Shown: positions 44,086-54,058, counted from the stretch's first letter. The stretch: DNA of 64,000 nucleotides from Antarctobacter albus (GCF_900101505.1 NZ_FMZI01000002.1:248001-312000); one strand, 5' to 3'. Numbers and translations are program-made. Notes: generated from the sequence alone by a model not told the origin.

Positions 44086-45687
44086 ATGAAACTGCAATCC
44101 CAGGTGCTGACGGCGGGTGAGGCCTATGAGGCCAACCGCGCGGCCCATCTCGAGGCGCTCGACCAGATCCAGGAGGCCGCCGCGCTGGCCATGTCCGGCG
44201 GCGGGGAAAAGGCGCGCGACCGCCACCTGAGCCGGGGCAAGATGCTGCCGCGCGAGCGGGTGGCCAACCTTCTCGACCCCGGGTCGCCTTTCCTGGAGGT
44301 CGGGACCACGGCGGCGCATGGCATGTACGGCGGCGCGGCGCCCTGCGCGGGGGTGATCGCGGGCATCGGGCTGATTCAGGGGCGGCAGGTCATGGTGATC
44401 TGCAACGATGCCACCGTGAAGGGCGGCACCTATTATCCCATGACGGTCAAGAAACACCTGCGCGCGCAGGAGATAGCCGAGGAAAATGCGCTTCCTTGTG
44501 TCTACCTCGTGGACAGTGGTGGTGCCAACCTGCCGAACCAGGACGAGGTGTTCCCGGACCGCGACCATTTCGGGCGGATCTTCTACAACCAGGCGCGGAT
44601 GTCGGCCAAGGGCATCGCGCAGATCGCCGTGGTCATGGGTAGTTGCACGGCGGGCGGGGCCTATGTGCCCGCCATGTCGGACGTGTCCATCATCGTCAAG
44701 GAACAGGGCACGATCTTCCTGGCCGGGCCGCCTTTGGTCAAGGCGGCGACGGGAGAGGTGGTGACAGCCGAGGACCTGGGCGGCGGCGACGTTCATACGC
44801 GCCTGTCTGGTGTGGCCGACTACCTGGCCGAGGATGACGCCCATGCGTTGGCCTTGGCGCGGCGGGCGGTCGGATCGCTTGGGGGGCATGGGTGCAAAGC
44901 ACCCATCCTACAGGGCGAAGCGCCGGCCTATGACCCGGATGAACTGCTCGGCGTGGTGCCTGCCGATCTGCGTACACCCTATGACATCCGCGAGGTCATC
45001 GCGCGGATCGTGGACGGCTCCTACTTCGACGAGTTCAAGCCCCGATTCGGCGAGACGCTGGTCTGCGGATTTGCCAAGCTGGAAGGCATGGATGTGGGCA
45101 TCATCGCCAACAACGGTGTGCTCTTTTCGGAAAGCGCCTCCAAAGGCGCGCATTTCGTCGAGCTTTGCTCGCAGCGGCGCATCCCCCTGGTTTTCCTGCA
45201 GAACATCACCGGCTTCATGGTCGGCCGCAAGTACGAGAACGAGGGCATCGCGCGCCACGGGGCCAAGATGGTCACCGCTGTCGCCACCACCTCGGTGCCC
45301 AAGGTGACGGTGCTGGTCGGCGGCAGTTTCGGGGCGGGCAACTACGGCATGGCGGGCCGCGCCTACCAGCCGCGCTTTCTGTGGACCTGGCCCAACAGCC
45401 GGATCTCGGTCATGGGCGGCGCCCAGGCGGCGGGCGTGCTGGCCACCGTGAAACGCGACGCCATCGAACGCTCGGGCGGCACCTGGTCCGAGGAGGAAGA
45501 GGCCGAGTTCAAGCGCCCGACGCTGGAGATGTTCGAGGAACAGTCGCATCCCTTGTATGCCAGTGCCCGGCTCTGGGACGACGGCATCGTGGACCCGCGC
45601 AAGACCCGGCAAGTCCTGGCACTTTCCCTGCGCGCCGCGCTGAACAAGCCGGTCGAGGAGACACGCTTTGGCGTGTTCCGGATGTGA
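44086..45687 (+). CDS. mccB: Methylcrotonyl-CoA carboxylase, carboxyltransferase (beta) subunit
   Basis: A 533-residue carboxyltransferase that moves CO2 from biotin to 3-methylcrotonyl-CoA. [40 protein letters not shown] (the Gly-Gly oxyanion region), [15 protein letters not shown] and the C-terminal [20 protein letters not shown] fit MCC-beta well. An unusual feature is that residues 268-276 are encoded by a copy of a dispersed palindromic repeat, placed in the linker between the two carboxyltransferase halves. Two hairpins follow the stop codon. Confidence 0.95.
   Translation: MKLQSQVLTAGEAYEANRAAHLEALDQIQEAAALAMSGGGEKARDRHLSRGKMLPRERVANLLDPGSPFLEVGTTAAHGMYGGAAPCAGVIAGIGLIQGRQVMVICNDATVKGGTYYPMTVKKHLRAQEIAEENALPCVYLVDSGGANLPNQDEVFPDRDHFGRIFYNQARMSAKGIAQIAVVMGSCTAGGAYVPAMSDVSIIVKEQGTIFLAGPPLVKAATGEVVTAEDLGGGDVHTRLSGVADYLAEDDAHALALARRAVGSLGGHGCKAPILQGEAPAYDPDELLGVVPADLRTPYDIREVIARIVDGSYFDEFKPRFGETLVCGFAKLEGMDVGIIANNGVLFSESASKGAHFVELCSQRRIPLVFLQNITGFMVGRKYENEGIARHGAKMVTAVATTSVPKVTVLVGGSFGAGNYGMAGRAYQPRFLWTWPNSRISVMGGAQAAGVLATVKRDAIERSGGTWSEEEEAEFKRPTLEMFEEQSHPLYASARLWDDGIVDPRKTRQVLALSLRAALNKPVEETRFGVFRM
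44888..44911 (-). repeat. Dispersed palindromic element inside mccB, copy B
   Basis: On the - strand GTAGGATGGGT, GCTTTGC, ACCCAT: the same head and arms as copy A at 23386-23409. It is in frame and encodes HGCKAPILQ in a variable linker, so it has been tolerated as protein-coding sequence. Confidence 0.7.
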
Positions 45688-45688
45688 T

Positions 45689-45758
45689 GCCTGCGCAAGC
45701 ACCGACTTGCGCAGGCGGTGGCCAAGGTCACACCCGCGCAGCGGATGTGACAGGCCAC
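45689..45758 (+). promoter_or_regulatory. Two tandem hairpins between mccB and the next gene
   Basis: Hairpin 1 at 45689-45716: GCCTGCGCAAG and CTTGCGCAGGC, a perfect 11-base stem with a 6-base loop, one base after the mccB stop. Hairpin 2 at 45718-45758: GTGGCC-AAG-GTCACA pairs with TGTGAC-A-GGCCAC over 13 bases. No T-run follows. They are likely RNA processing or stability elements setting the mccB:mccA ratio. That role is inferred. Confidence 0.65.
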
Positions 45759-45790
45759 ACAGCAACCACTTCTATCGAAAGGCCGAACGC

Positions 45791-46087
45791 ATGCGGTTTC
45801 GCGGTCAGGTTGATGTCTGTTTCCTGGCGGGTGAGAAGGGCTTGGTCGTGATGCTGAACCGTATTGAGGGTATGCCGAAAACGGGAATGCGGGTTTGCAT
45901 CGGCGAAACTGAAACGCGAATTATCGACGTCGGTCGCAATTCAACCGATGGGCAGCCGGTTTCTACCCGCGATTGCCTGACCGGGCGGCCATGTTCGCCT
46001 TACGGATTCATCCTGATCGATTTTCTTGAGCAACGCCCGAAGCGCGGCGTGTGGGTCGAAGAGGCAAGGGACAATGACCATGTTTGA
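45791..46087 (+). CDS. Hypothetical 98-residue protein between mccB and mccA
   Basis: From ATG 45791: RFRGQVDVCFLAGEKGLVVM, then MPKTGMRVCIGETETRIIDV and LIDFLEQRPKRGVWVEEARD. It is a compact beta-rich soluble protein without signal or membrane segment. Its DNA looks less GC-rich than its neighbours. It overlaps the mccA start by eight bases, so it is read in the operon. I recognise no family. Confidence 0.6.
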   Translation: MRFRGQVDVCFLAGEKGLVVMLNRIEGMPKTGMRVCIGETETRIIDVGRNSTDGQPVSTRDCLTGRPCSPYGFILIDFLEQRPKRGVWVEEARDNDHV

Positions 46088-48017
46088 CACCATCCTGATT
46101 GCAAACCGGGGCGAGATTGCTGCCCGTGTCATCCGCACCGCCCGTGCGATGGGTCTGCGCACCGTGGCCGTTCATTCCGACGTGGATGCCGATGCCTTGC
46201 ACGTGGCGCTGGCGGACGAGGCGGTCTGTATCGGCGGCGCGGCGCCCTCGCAGAGCTACTTGCGGACCGACGTGATCATCGAGGCCGCGCAAACCACCGG
46301 CGCGCAGGCGATCCACCCGGGCTACGGCTTTCTCAGCGAGAACCCGGATTTCGTCGAGGTGGTCGAGGCGGCGGGCCTGACCTTTGTCGGGCCTTCGGCG
46401 CAGGCGATCCGCCAGATGGGGCTCAAGGACGCGGCCAAGCGGCTGATGGACGAGGCTGGCGTACCCGTAGTGCCCGGTTACATGGGCGAAGACCAGGACC
46501 CCGGCCACCTGGAGGTCGAGGCACACCGTGTCGGCTATCCTCTGCTGATCAAGGCGGTCGCGGGCGGCGGCGGCAAGGGGATGCGGCTGGTCGAGGCGCC
46601 CGAGGAATTTGTCGACGCGCTGGAAAGGGCCAAGGCCGAGGCGCTGACCGCCTTCGGAAACGATGCGGTGCTGATCGAGAAATACATCCAGCGCCCGCGC
46701 CATATCGAGGTGCAGGTCTTTGGCGACGGGACGCGGGCGGTCCATCTGTTCGAACGCGACTGTTCCCTGCAACGCCGCCACCAGAAGGTGATCGAGGAAG
46801 CGCCTGCGCCCGGCATGACCGAGGAGATGCGTGCCGCGATGGGGGCCGCCGCCGTGCGCGCCGCCGAGGCCATCGGCTACAAGGGCGCGGGCACGGTGGA
46901 ATTCATCGTGGACGGAGCCAACGGCCTGCGCCCCGACGGGTTCTGGTTCATGGAGATGAACACCCGCCTGCAGGTGGAACACCCGGTGACCGAGGAAATC
47001 TGCGGTGTCGACCTGGTGGAATGGCAGATTCGGGTCGCCTCGGGCGAACCATTGCCCGCCCGGCAGGAGGACCTGAAGATCAACGGCCATGCCTTCGAGG
47101 CGCGGCTATACGCCGAGGACGTGCCGGCGGGATTCCTGCCCGCTACGGGCACGCTGTCGGACCTGTCGTTCCCCGAGGGGTTGCGCGCGGAAACCGGCGT
47201 GCGGGCCGGTGATGCCATCAGCCCGCATTACGACCCGATGATCGCCAAGCTGGTGGCGCATGGCCCCACGCGGGCCGTGGCCCTGCGACGCCTGGCGCGG
47301 GGGCTGCGCAACAGCCGGGTGGCGGGCACGGTGACGAACCTCGCCTTTCTTGGCGCGCTTGCGGAACACGAGGGCTTTGCGCGGGGAGAGGTGGACACCG
47401 GGTTGATCGCGCGGGACATCGACGCGTTGACCGCACAGCCCGAGATCACGCCTGCGATCTGGGCCGAGGCGGCGCTGACCGCGCTGAGGCTGACGGAGGC
47501 CGTGGACTGGGAAACCGGCTTTGCCCTCTGGCGGCCGGAATGGCGTAGGGTGGTGCTGGAACAGGGCGGCACCCGGCGCGAGATCGGCGTCAAGGTCAGA
47601 GGGCCGGGCTCTGTCCTGGTCTCCGTCGAGGGGCAGGTCGTCGAGGCGCTGCGCGGGGTGCGCGGCTGGACCTTCGATGACACGCCGGCTGCGGGCGCCT
47701 ATCTGGCGCCGGGGCAGGTGACGGTCTTTGCCCATTACGGGATCGCCTTCGATCTGCCCGATCCGCTGGCGCGGGGCGCCGCGGCTGCGGGCGCCCTGGA
47801 CGGGGCGCTGGCGCCGATGCCGGGGCGGGTCGTCTCTGTCCATGTCGCTGTCGGCCAGGAGGTCGCGGAAGGCGACCGGCTGGTGGTGCTGGAGGCGATG
47901 AAGATGGAACACACCATGCGCGCGGGCCGCGCGGGCGTGGTGTCCGAGGTGCTGGTGGCCGAGGGCGACCAGGTCGAGGCGGGCGCGCCGCTGGTCCTTT
48001 TGGAGGAGGACGGATGA
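46080..48017 (+). CDS. mccA: Methylcrotonyl-CoA carboxylase, biotin-containing (alpha) subunit
   Basis: A 645-residue protein with a biotin carboxylase domain (FDTILIANRGEIAARVIRTA; IKAVAGGGGKGMRLVEAPEE; FMEMNTRLQVEHPVTEEICG) and a C-terminal biotinyl domain whose VVLEAMKMEHTMRAG carries the biotinylated lysine. It carboxylates biotin with ATP and bicarbonate for MccB. I chose ATG 46080, nine bases after AAGGG; ATG 46074 is also possible. The stop overlaps the GST gene (ATGA). Confidence 0.96.
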   Translation: MFDTILIANRGEIAARVIRTARAMGLRTVAVHSDVDADALHVALADEAVCIGGAAPSQSYLRTDVIIEAAQTTGAQAIHPGYGFLSENPDFVEVVEAAGLTFVGPSAQAIRQMGLKDAAKRLMDEAGVPVVPGYMGEDQDPGHLEVEAHRVGYPLLIKAVAGGGGKGMRLVEAPEEFVDALERAKAEALTAFGNDAVLIEKYIQRPRHIEVQVFGDGTRAVHLFERDCSLQRRHQKVIEEAPAPGMTEEMRAAMGAAAVRAAEAIGYKGAGTVEFIVDGANGLRPDGFWFMEMNTRLQVEHPVTEEICGVDLVEWQIRVASGEPLPARQEDLKINGHAFEARLYAEDVPAGFLPATGTLSDLSFPEGLRAETGVRAGDAISPHYDPMIAKLVAHGPTRAVALRRLARGLRNSRVAGTVTNLAFLGALAEHEGFARGEVDTGLIARDIDALTAQPEITPAIWAEAALTALRLTEAVDWETGFALWRPEWRRVVLEQGGTRREIGVKVRGPGSVLVSVEGQVVEALRGVRGWTFDDTPAAGAYLAPGQVTVFAHYGIAFDLPDPLARGAAAAGALDGALAPMPGRVVSVHVAVGQEVAEGDRLVVLEAMKMEHTMRAGRAGVVSEVLVAEGDQVEAGAPLVLLEEDG

Positions 48018-48682
48018 TCCGCCTGCACCACGTCCAGTACGGGCGCAGCTTTCGCGTCCTCTGGCTGATCGAAGAGATCGGCCCGGAGCGGTTCGGTGGG
48101 CTGGAAGTGATCGAGCACCGCATCGGCACGCCGGAGATGCGTGAAAGCGGCCTGGCGCGCGTTTCGCCTGCGATACGCATCCCGGCGATCGAATGGGACG
48201 GGCTGGAGATGAGCGAATCCGGTGCCATCGTGGAATACCTGGCCGAACGGCTGGCGCCGGACCTGACCCGCGCGCCGGACCACCCGGAGCGCCCCGCCTT
48301 CCTGCAATGGCTGCACTATGCCGAGACGATGGCCAGCCTGATCGAGAACCTGAACCTTCAGATGGTCTTTTTGCGCCCGCCTGCGAAACCGGCGCCTGTG
48401 GTGGTCAAGCTGCATGTGGCGCGCCTGCGCCAGACCCTGCGGGGGATGGAAGAGGCGCTGGGGGAGAAGGAGTGGCTTTTGCCCTCCGGGTTCTCGGCGG
48501 CGGACATCATGATGGGGTTCAACCTTTTTGCGGCGCCTTACTACGTGGACATGGAGGAATTTCCGCGCCTTCTGGCCTACCGCGCCCGGATGGAGGCGCG
48601 TCCTGGCTATCAGCGGGCGGTTGAGCGCGAGGGGCCGCAACGGTTTTACGCGCAGGACTTCTACCCGGTGCCGGAGGCGTGA
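48014..48682 (+). CDS. Glutathione S-transferase family protein
   Basis: A 222-residue GST. The N-terminal thioredoxin-like domain ends in VSPAIRIPAIEWDGLEMSES, with the ES of the glutathione gamma-Glu site, followed by GAIVEYLAERL. The C-terminal helical domain includes WLLPSGFSAADIMMGFNLFA. It is coupled to mccA by an ATGA overlap. The substrate is unknown; detoxifying reactive enoyl-CoA by-products is a guess from context. Confidence 0.88.
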   Translation: MIRLHHVQYGRSFRVLWLIEEIGPERFGGLEVIEHRIGTPEMRESGLARVSPAIRIPAIEWDGLEMSESGAIVEYLAERLAPDLTRAPDHPERPAFLQWLHYAETMASLIENLNLQMVFLRPPAKPAPVVVKLHVARLRQTLRGMEEALGEKEWLLPSGFSAADIMMGFNLFAAPYYVDMEEFPRLLAYRARMEARPGYQRAVEREGPQRFYAQDFYPVPEA

Positions 48683-48755
48683 GGGGGCAATCCGATTGAG
48701 CGCCTTCGGCGCACTGGTTTTCTCGCCTTTCGCCTGCGGCGGGCGGCTCGGCGAA

Positions 48756-48784
48756 TGGGTATTTGGACCAAGAAGAAACCCGGA
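48756..48784 (+). repeat. Dispersed GGTATTT...CCAAGAAGAA element, copy 4
   Basis: GGGTATTTGGACCAAGAAGA followed by AACCCGG, just upstream of the mvaB ribosome site and preceded by CGCCTGCGGCGGGCGG. Closest to copy 1 at 12512-12541. Confidence 0.5.
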
Positions 48785-48792
48785 GGGGGAAG

Positions 48793-49647
48793 ATGAGCGA
48801 GACAGTCGAGATCTTCGAGGTGGGCCCGCGTGACGGGCTGCAGAACGAAAAGCGCGAGATTCCGACTTCGGAGAAGGTGGCGTTGGTCGATCTCTTGTCC
48901 GGGGCGGGGTTTCGGCGCATTGAATGCGCCTCATTCGTGAGTCCGAAATGGGTGCCGCAGATGGCGGATTCCGGCGAGGTCCTGGCAGGGATCACACGGG
49001 CGCCGGGCGTGTCCTACGCGGCGCTGACGCCGAACCTGAAGGGGTTGGAGCGGGCTTTGGCGGCCAAGGCGGACGAAGTGGCGGTGTTCGGTGCGGCCTC
49101 GGAAGGATTTTCCAGGGCCAATATCAACGCCAGTGTCGACGAGGGGCTGGCGCGTTTCGTGCCGGTGGCCGAGGCGGCGAGAGAGGCGGGGCTGCCGGTG
49201 CGGGGCTATGTGTCCTGCGTGGTGGAATGCCCCTATGACGGCGCGGTGGCGCCCGGGGCCGTGGCCCGGGTTGTGGCGGTGCTGCGCGACATGGGCTGCT
49301 ACGAGGTCTCCCTTGGCGACACCATCGGGCGGGGTGTGCCCGAGGCGGTGGACGCCATGCTGGCGGCGGTGCTGGACGAGATGCCCGCCGCGCGGCTGGC
49401 GGGGCATTTCCATGACACATCCGGCCGGGCGCTGGAGAATATCGACGTCGCGCTGGAGCGGGGCCTGCGGGTTTTTGATGCAGCCGTGGGTGGGCTGGGG
49501 GGATGTCCCTATGCGCCGGGGGCGGCGGGCAACGTGGCGACGGAGGCGGTGCACGATCACCTGGTTGCCAAGGGCTACGTCACCGGGCTGGACCGGCCGG
49601 TGCTGGACAGGGCCGCGCAGGTGGCGCGGTCCATGCGTGAGGGCTGA
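48793..49647 (+). CDS. mvaB: Hydroxymethylglutaryl-CoA lyase
   Basis: A 284-residue TIM-barrel lyase that cleaves HMG-CoA to acetoacetate and acetyl-CoA, the last step of leucine breakdown. IFEVGPRDGLQNEKREIPTS starts the barrel, then SFVSPKWVPQMADSGEVLAG, GYVSCVVECPYDGAVAPGAV, SLGDTIGRG and GGLGGCPYAPGAAGNVATEA with the active-site cysteine. ATG 48793 has GGAGGGGGAAG upstream. The gap before it (110 bases) contains a dispersed repeat. Confidence 0.96.
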   Translation: MSETVEIFEVGPRDGLQNEKREIPTSEKVALVDLLSGAGFRRIECASFVSPKWVPQMADSGEVLAGITRAPGVSYAALTPNLKGLERALAAKADEVAVFGAASEGFSRANINASVDEGLARFVPVAEAAREAGLPVRGYVSCVVECPYDGAVAPGAVARVVAVLRDMGCYEVSLGDTIGRGVPEAVDAMLAAVLDEMPAARLAGHFHDTSGRALENIDVALERGLRVFDAAVGGLGGCPYAPGAAGNVATEAVHDHLVAKGYVTGLDRPVLDRAAQVARSMREG

Positions 49648-49648
49648 A

Positions 49649-50257
49649 ATGGACAGGGAACATTGGGATGCCGCCTACGCAGAAGGCGTCGAGGGCAAGA
49701 GTTGGCACGAAGCCGTGCCCGAGGCCTCGCTGCGGATGATCGAACGGTCCGGGCTGGTGCCTGGGCGGGCGATCGACGTGGGCGGTGGCGCCTCGTCCCT
49801 GGCCGGGCATTTGCGCGGGCTGGGCTGGGATGTGACAGTCCTGGACATTTCCGCGGCAGCGCTGGAGCTGGCGCAGGCGGCGCTTGGGACGGGAGCGGCG
49901 CAGATCACCTGGGTTGCCGAGGACATCACGCGCTGGCGGGCCTCGGTGCCCTTCGATCTCTGGCATGACAGGGCGGTGTTCCATTTCCTGACGGACCTGG
50001 AGGACCGGTTGGCCTATGCGCGTGCCCTGCGCGACGGGCTGCGGCCTGGCGGTGCGGCTGTGATCGCGACCTTTGCAGAGGATGGGCCGGAGCGTTGCTC
50101 GGGCCTGCCGGTGCGGCGCTATTCGCCTGAAGGTCTGTTGGCTGCGCTGGGGCAGGGGCTGCGCCTGGAGGGCGCCGAGCGGGTCCGCCACGTCACGCCA
50201 TCTGGGCAGGAACAGAAATTTCAGGTCAGCCTGCTGCGGCGGCTGCCAAAGGAGTGA
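49649..50257 (+). CDS. Class I SAM-dependent methyltransferase
   Basis: A 202-residue methyltransferase: MDREHWDAAYAEGVEGKSWH, motif I AIDVGGGASSLAGHLRGLGW, WDVTVLDISAAALELAQ and the post-motif WHDRAVFHFLTDLEDRLAYA. This resembles the thiopurine- or UbiE-like small-molecule methyltransferases. It starts one base after the mvaB stop and is followed by the enoyl-CoA hydratase gene. Its substrate and link to leucine catabolism are unknown. Confidence 0.87.
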   Translation: MDREHWDAAYAEGVEGKSWHEAVPEASLRMIERSGLVPGRAIDVGGGASSLAGHLRGLGWDVTVLDISAAALELAQAALGTGAAQITWVAEDITRWRASVPFDLWHDRAVFHFLTDLEDRLAYARALRDGLRPGGAAVIATFAEDGPERCSGLPVRRYSPEGLLAALGQGLRLEGAERVRHVTPSGQEQKFQVSLLRRLPKE

Positions 50258-50265
50258 GGACAAGG

Positions 50266-51042
50266 ATGGAGTTGATCGGGGTATCGCGCGACGCGCGGGG
50301 TGTGGCGGAGATCAGCCTGCGCCGGGCGGACAAGCACAACGCGCTGTCGGCGCAGATGATGACCGAGCTGGAGGCCACGGCGCGCAGCCTTGCGTCGGAC
50401 GCGGAGGTGAAGGTCGTGGTGCTGTCGGCCGAGGGCAAGTCCTTCTGCGCCGGCGGTGACCTGGCCTGGATGCGCGCGCAGTTCGAGATGGACCGGGCGA
50501 CACGGCGCGAGGAATCCTCGCGCATCGCCAAGGCTTTGGGCGCGCTTTATGCGCTGCCGCAGCCCCTGATCGGCAAGGTGCAGGGCAATGCCTTTGGCGG
50601 TGGGTTGGGGCTGATTTCCGTTTGCGACATTGCGCTGGCCGCCGAGGGCGTGAAATTCGGGCTGACCGAGGTCAAGCTGGGTTTGATCCCGGCCAATATC
50701 GGGCCCTACGTGATCGCCCGGCTGGGCGCTGTGAAGGCGCAGGAGATCTTCATGAACGGTCGGATCTTTGGCGCCGCCGAGGCGATGGCGCTGGGGCTGG
50801 TGAACCGGGCGGTTGCCCCGGATGACCTGGACGAGGCCGTCGCGGCGGAGGTGGCCTTGCCGCTGGCCTGTGCCCCGGGGGCGGTTCGGGATGCCAAGGC
50901 CCTGTTGCGGCGGCTGGCGGGCGAAGTCACCGAAGCCGAGGTTGAAGGGGCCATCGACGCCTTGGCCGACCGCTGGGAAACCTCTGAGGCGCAGGAGGGA
51001 ATCGCGGCCTTTTTCGACAAGCGGCCCGCGCCCTGGGCGTGA
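50266..51042 (+). CDS. liuC: Enoyl-CoA hydratase (methylglutaconyl-CoA hydratase type)
   Basis: A 258-residue crotonase. ISLRRADKHNALSAQMMTEL, VVLSAEGKSFCAGGDLAWMR (oxyanion-hole strand), GKVQGNAFGGGLGLISVCDI with the catalytic-loop glycines, and FGLTEVKLGLIPANIGPYVI. FCAGGDLAWM and the operon context favour 3-methylglutaconyl-CoA hydration, the step between MCC and the lyase. ATG 50266 has a GAGGACAAGG-type site; a GTG at 50254 is a weaker option. Confidence 0.92.
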   Translation: MELIGVSRDARGVAEISLRRADKHNALSAQMMTELEATARSLASDAEVKVVVLSAEGKSFCAGGDLAWMRAQFEMDRATRREESSRIAKALGALYALPQPLIGKVQGNAFGGGLGLISVCDIALAAEGVKFGLTEVKLGLIPANIGPYVIARLGAVKAQEIFMNGRIFGAAEAMALGLVNRAVAPDDLDEAVAAEVALPLACAPGAVRDAKALLRRLAGEVTEAEVEGAIDALADRWETSEAQEGIAAFFDKRPAPWA

Positions 51043-51434
51043 CCGGGGGCGGGATGCTGATCCAGATCGCCCATCTTTATGCGACGGCCTGCCTGGCGGT
51101 GGTCTTTTTCCAGTTTGCGCTGATCGGTGGGGCGCCGCTGGGGCCCTGGACGCAGGGCGGGCAGCATGAGGGGGCCTTGCCCATCTCGGGCAGGGTGATT
51201 GCGGCTTTTTCGGTACCGGTGCTGATCTTCCAGGGGCTTGCGATCCTCTCGGTGGCAGGCTTTCCGGGGCTGGACTGGCCGCGCTGGTGCGGGTGGGCGG
51301 CCCTTGGGGTCAGCACGGTCAGCGCGGTGCTGAACGGGATCACCCCCTCTGCGCGTGAACGCGCGGTCTGGTTTCCGGTCACTTTGGTGATGGCCGGACT
51401 GGCCGCCTATGTCATGATTTCTACCGCGCGCTGA
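51039..51434 (+). CDS. Small integral membrane protein at the end of the leucine operon
   Basis: A 131-residue protein from a GTG overlapping the previous stop (GTGA); ATG 51054 is possible. Four hydrophobic helices: LYATACLAVVFFQFALIGGA, VIAAFSVPVLIFQGLAILSV, CGWAALGVSTVSAVLNGI and WFPVTLVMAGLAAYVMISTA. RERAVWFPVTL precedes the last. The family is unknown to me. It is the last + strand gene before the convergent ATP-grasp gene. Confidence 0.78.
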   Translation: MTGGGMLIQIAHLYATACLAVVFFQFALIGGAPLGPWTQGGQHEGALPISGRVIAAFSVPVLIFQGLAILSVAGFPGLDWPRWCGWAALGVSTVSAVLNGITPSARERAVWFPVTLVMAGLAAYVMISTAR

Positions 51435-51440
51435 ACAGGC

Positions 51441-52172
51441 TCATCGCTGCGCGGCGAGTTCCGCCCAGCGGGTGGCGATCAGCCGGGCATAGCGCATGGG
51501 CGAGAGGCCGTAGGCGCCCACGGCGTAGCTGTCGTTGATCTCGACCACCAGCGTCCGGTCCTCGGAGGTGACCCCGAAATCCAGCGCATAGGCCGCGGGT
51601 GCGCCCGCCTGCGACTGGGCGGCCAGCGCGGCGCGGATCACCTGCGGATCGGGGAAACGCAGCGGATCGCCCCGGTAGGGCCGCAGGTCGATCAGATCCC
51701 CCTGCAGGACAAAGCCGCGATACTCGGTCACGAAATCCACCGGTTCGGCACAGATCACGGGCTCGGCGTCGGCGATATGCGCCGTCGGGATCAGGTCGGC
51801 AAAGCTGGACAGCAGCGTTCCGGTAAAGAGCTTTGGCTGGTCGGGCAGGGGCTTGACGAAGATCGCGCTGCCATTGCCCGCCAGTTGTCGCGCCTCGGCC
51901 ATCGTCGCCTGCCAGATGCGCCGCCCGGCAAAGGGCATCAGCGCCTCGGGGATGCTGTCGAGATCGGGCACCGGAATGCCAAGCCGTTCCATGCCCTGCC
52001 GGGCATAGCGGATGCCGCCCACGACGATATCCCCCGGGACCAGCGCGAGGGCGTCGAAATCCCCGGGCGCGAAGAGGCGGACCTCTTCGCCAAGCTGCGC
52101 AAAGCCCACGCGGGCGATATCGCGGTTGACGCTGAAGATCGTGTCGTCGGGGGCAAGGATGTGAACGGTCAT
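51441..52172 (-). CDS. ATP-grasp domain protein
   Basis: A 243-residue protein from ATG 52172. The second half fits ATP-grasp ligases of the DUF4343 kind: GSAIFVKPLPDQPKLFTGTL, CAEPVDFVTEYRGFVLQGDL, and YALDFGVTSEDRTLVVEIND with the metal-binding Glu/Asn, then SYAVGAYGLSPMRYARL. It probably ligates an amine to a carboxylate; the substrate is unknown. Monocistronic, divergent from the nuo operon. Confidence 0.82.
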   Translation of the reverse strand: MTVHILAPDDTIFSVNRDIARVGFAQLGEEVRLFAPGDFDALALVPGDIVVGGIRYARQGMERLGIPVPDLDSIPEALMPFAGRRIWQATMAEARQLAGNGSAIFVKPLPDQPKLFTGTLLSSFADLIPTAHIADAEPVICAEPVDFVTEYRGFVLQGDLIDLRPYRGDPLRFPDPQVIRAALAAQSQAGAPAAYALDFGVTSEDRTLVVEINDSYAVGAYGLSPMRYARLIATRWAELAAQR

Positions 52173-52253
52173 GGCACTGTCTTTCCTGTCTGTCCGAGGC
52201 AGGTAGCGCAGGCGGCCCGACATGAACATGGCGGGATTCCCGCCCCCGGCGCA

Positions 52254-52263
52254 TGTGATCACA
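52254..52263. promoter_or_regulatory. TGTGATCACA palindrome upstream of nuoA
   Basis: A perfect 10-base palindrome followed by AC. The same core within TTGTGATCACAA occurs at 63593-63604 before nuoG, suggesting a shared operator within the nuo region. Confidence 0.5.
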
Positions 52264-52307
52264 ACACCGGGCGCGACGCTTGCGCGCGGCGTGTGCTGCC
52301 GTGCAGC

Positions 52308-52329
52308 ATGGGATTTCCGGACATCCCAT
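52308..52329. promoter_or_regulatory. Inverted repeat upstream of nuoA
   Basis: ATGGGAT and ATCCCAT are separated by TTCCGGAC, about 80 bases upstream of the predicted nuo promoter. It could be a regulator site or a terminator for upstream transcription. Confidence 0.4.
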
Positions 52330-52403
52330 TGTCAACAAAGGAAAATCCGCCAATTTCAGGGAAAGCCTTTTGTTCGCAGGGATTTGAATGCTTGCGCCTC
52401 GTG

Positions 52404-52432
52404 TTGACCCTGCCAGATGGCAGCGATAAGGG
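52404..52432 (+). promoter_or_regulatory. Predicted nuo operon promoter with a dyad spacer
   Basis: TTGACC (52404-52409) is followed by CTGCCAGATGGCAG, a perfect 14-base palindrome (52410-52423), and GATAAG (52425-52430), a sigma-70-like -35/-10 pair. The palindrome fills the spacer, where a bound repressor or twisting activator would act. Identified by eye. Confidence 0.45.
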
Positions 52433-52479
52433 ACAATAAGCCAAGCGCCACAGCGCCCGATCCTTGAAGGAGCCACGTC

Positions 52480-54054
<1,575 letters not shown>

Positions 54055-54058
<4 letters not shown>

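Larger units (their letters stand above)
52173..52479. other. Gene-free divergent region upstream of nuoA
   Basis: 307 bases between the ATP-grasp gene and nuoA. It holds a TGTGATCACA palindrome (52254-52263), an ATGGGAT/ATCCCAT inverted repeat with an 8-base spacer (52308-52329), and a likely promoter with a dyad (52404-52432). No credible gene lies in it. Confidence 0.6.

Noticed and set aside
42405-44087. A 560-residue - strand frame opposite the acyl-CoA synthetase
   Set aside because: His/Arg-rich shadow typical of GC-rich DNA; the + strand frame has all ligase motifs.
52222-52444. Small frames of about 61 residues on both strands upstream of nuoA
   Set aside because: Each covers the palindromes and predicted promoter, has no ribosome site and no protein-like pattern.
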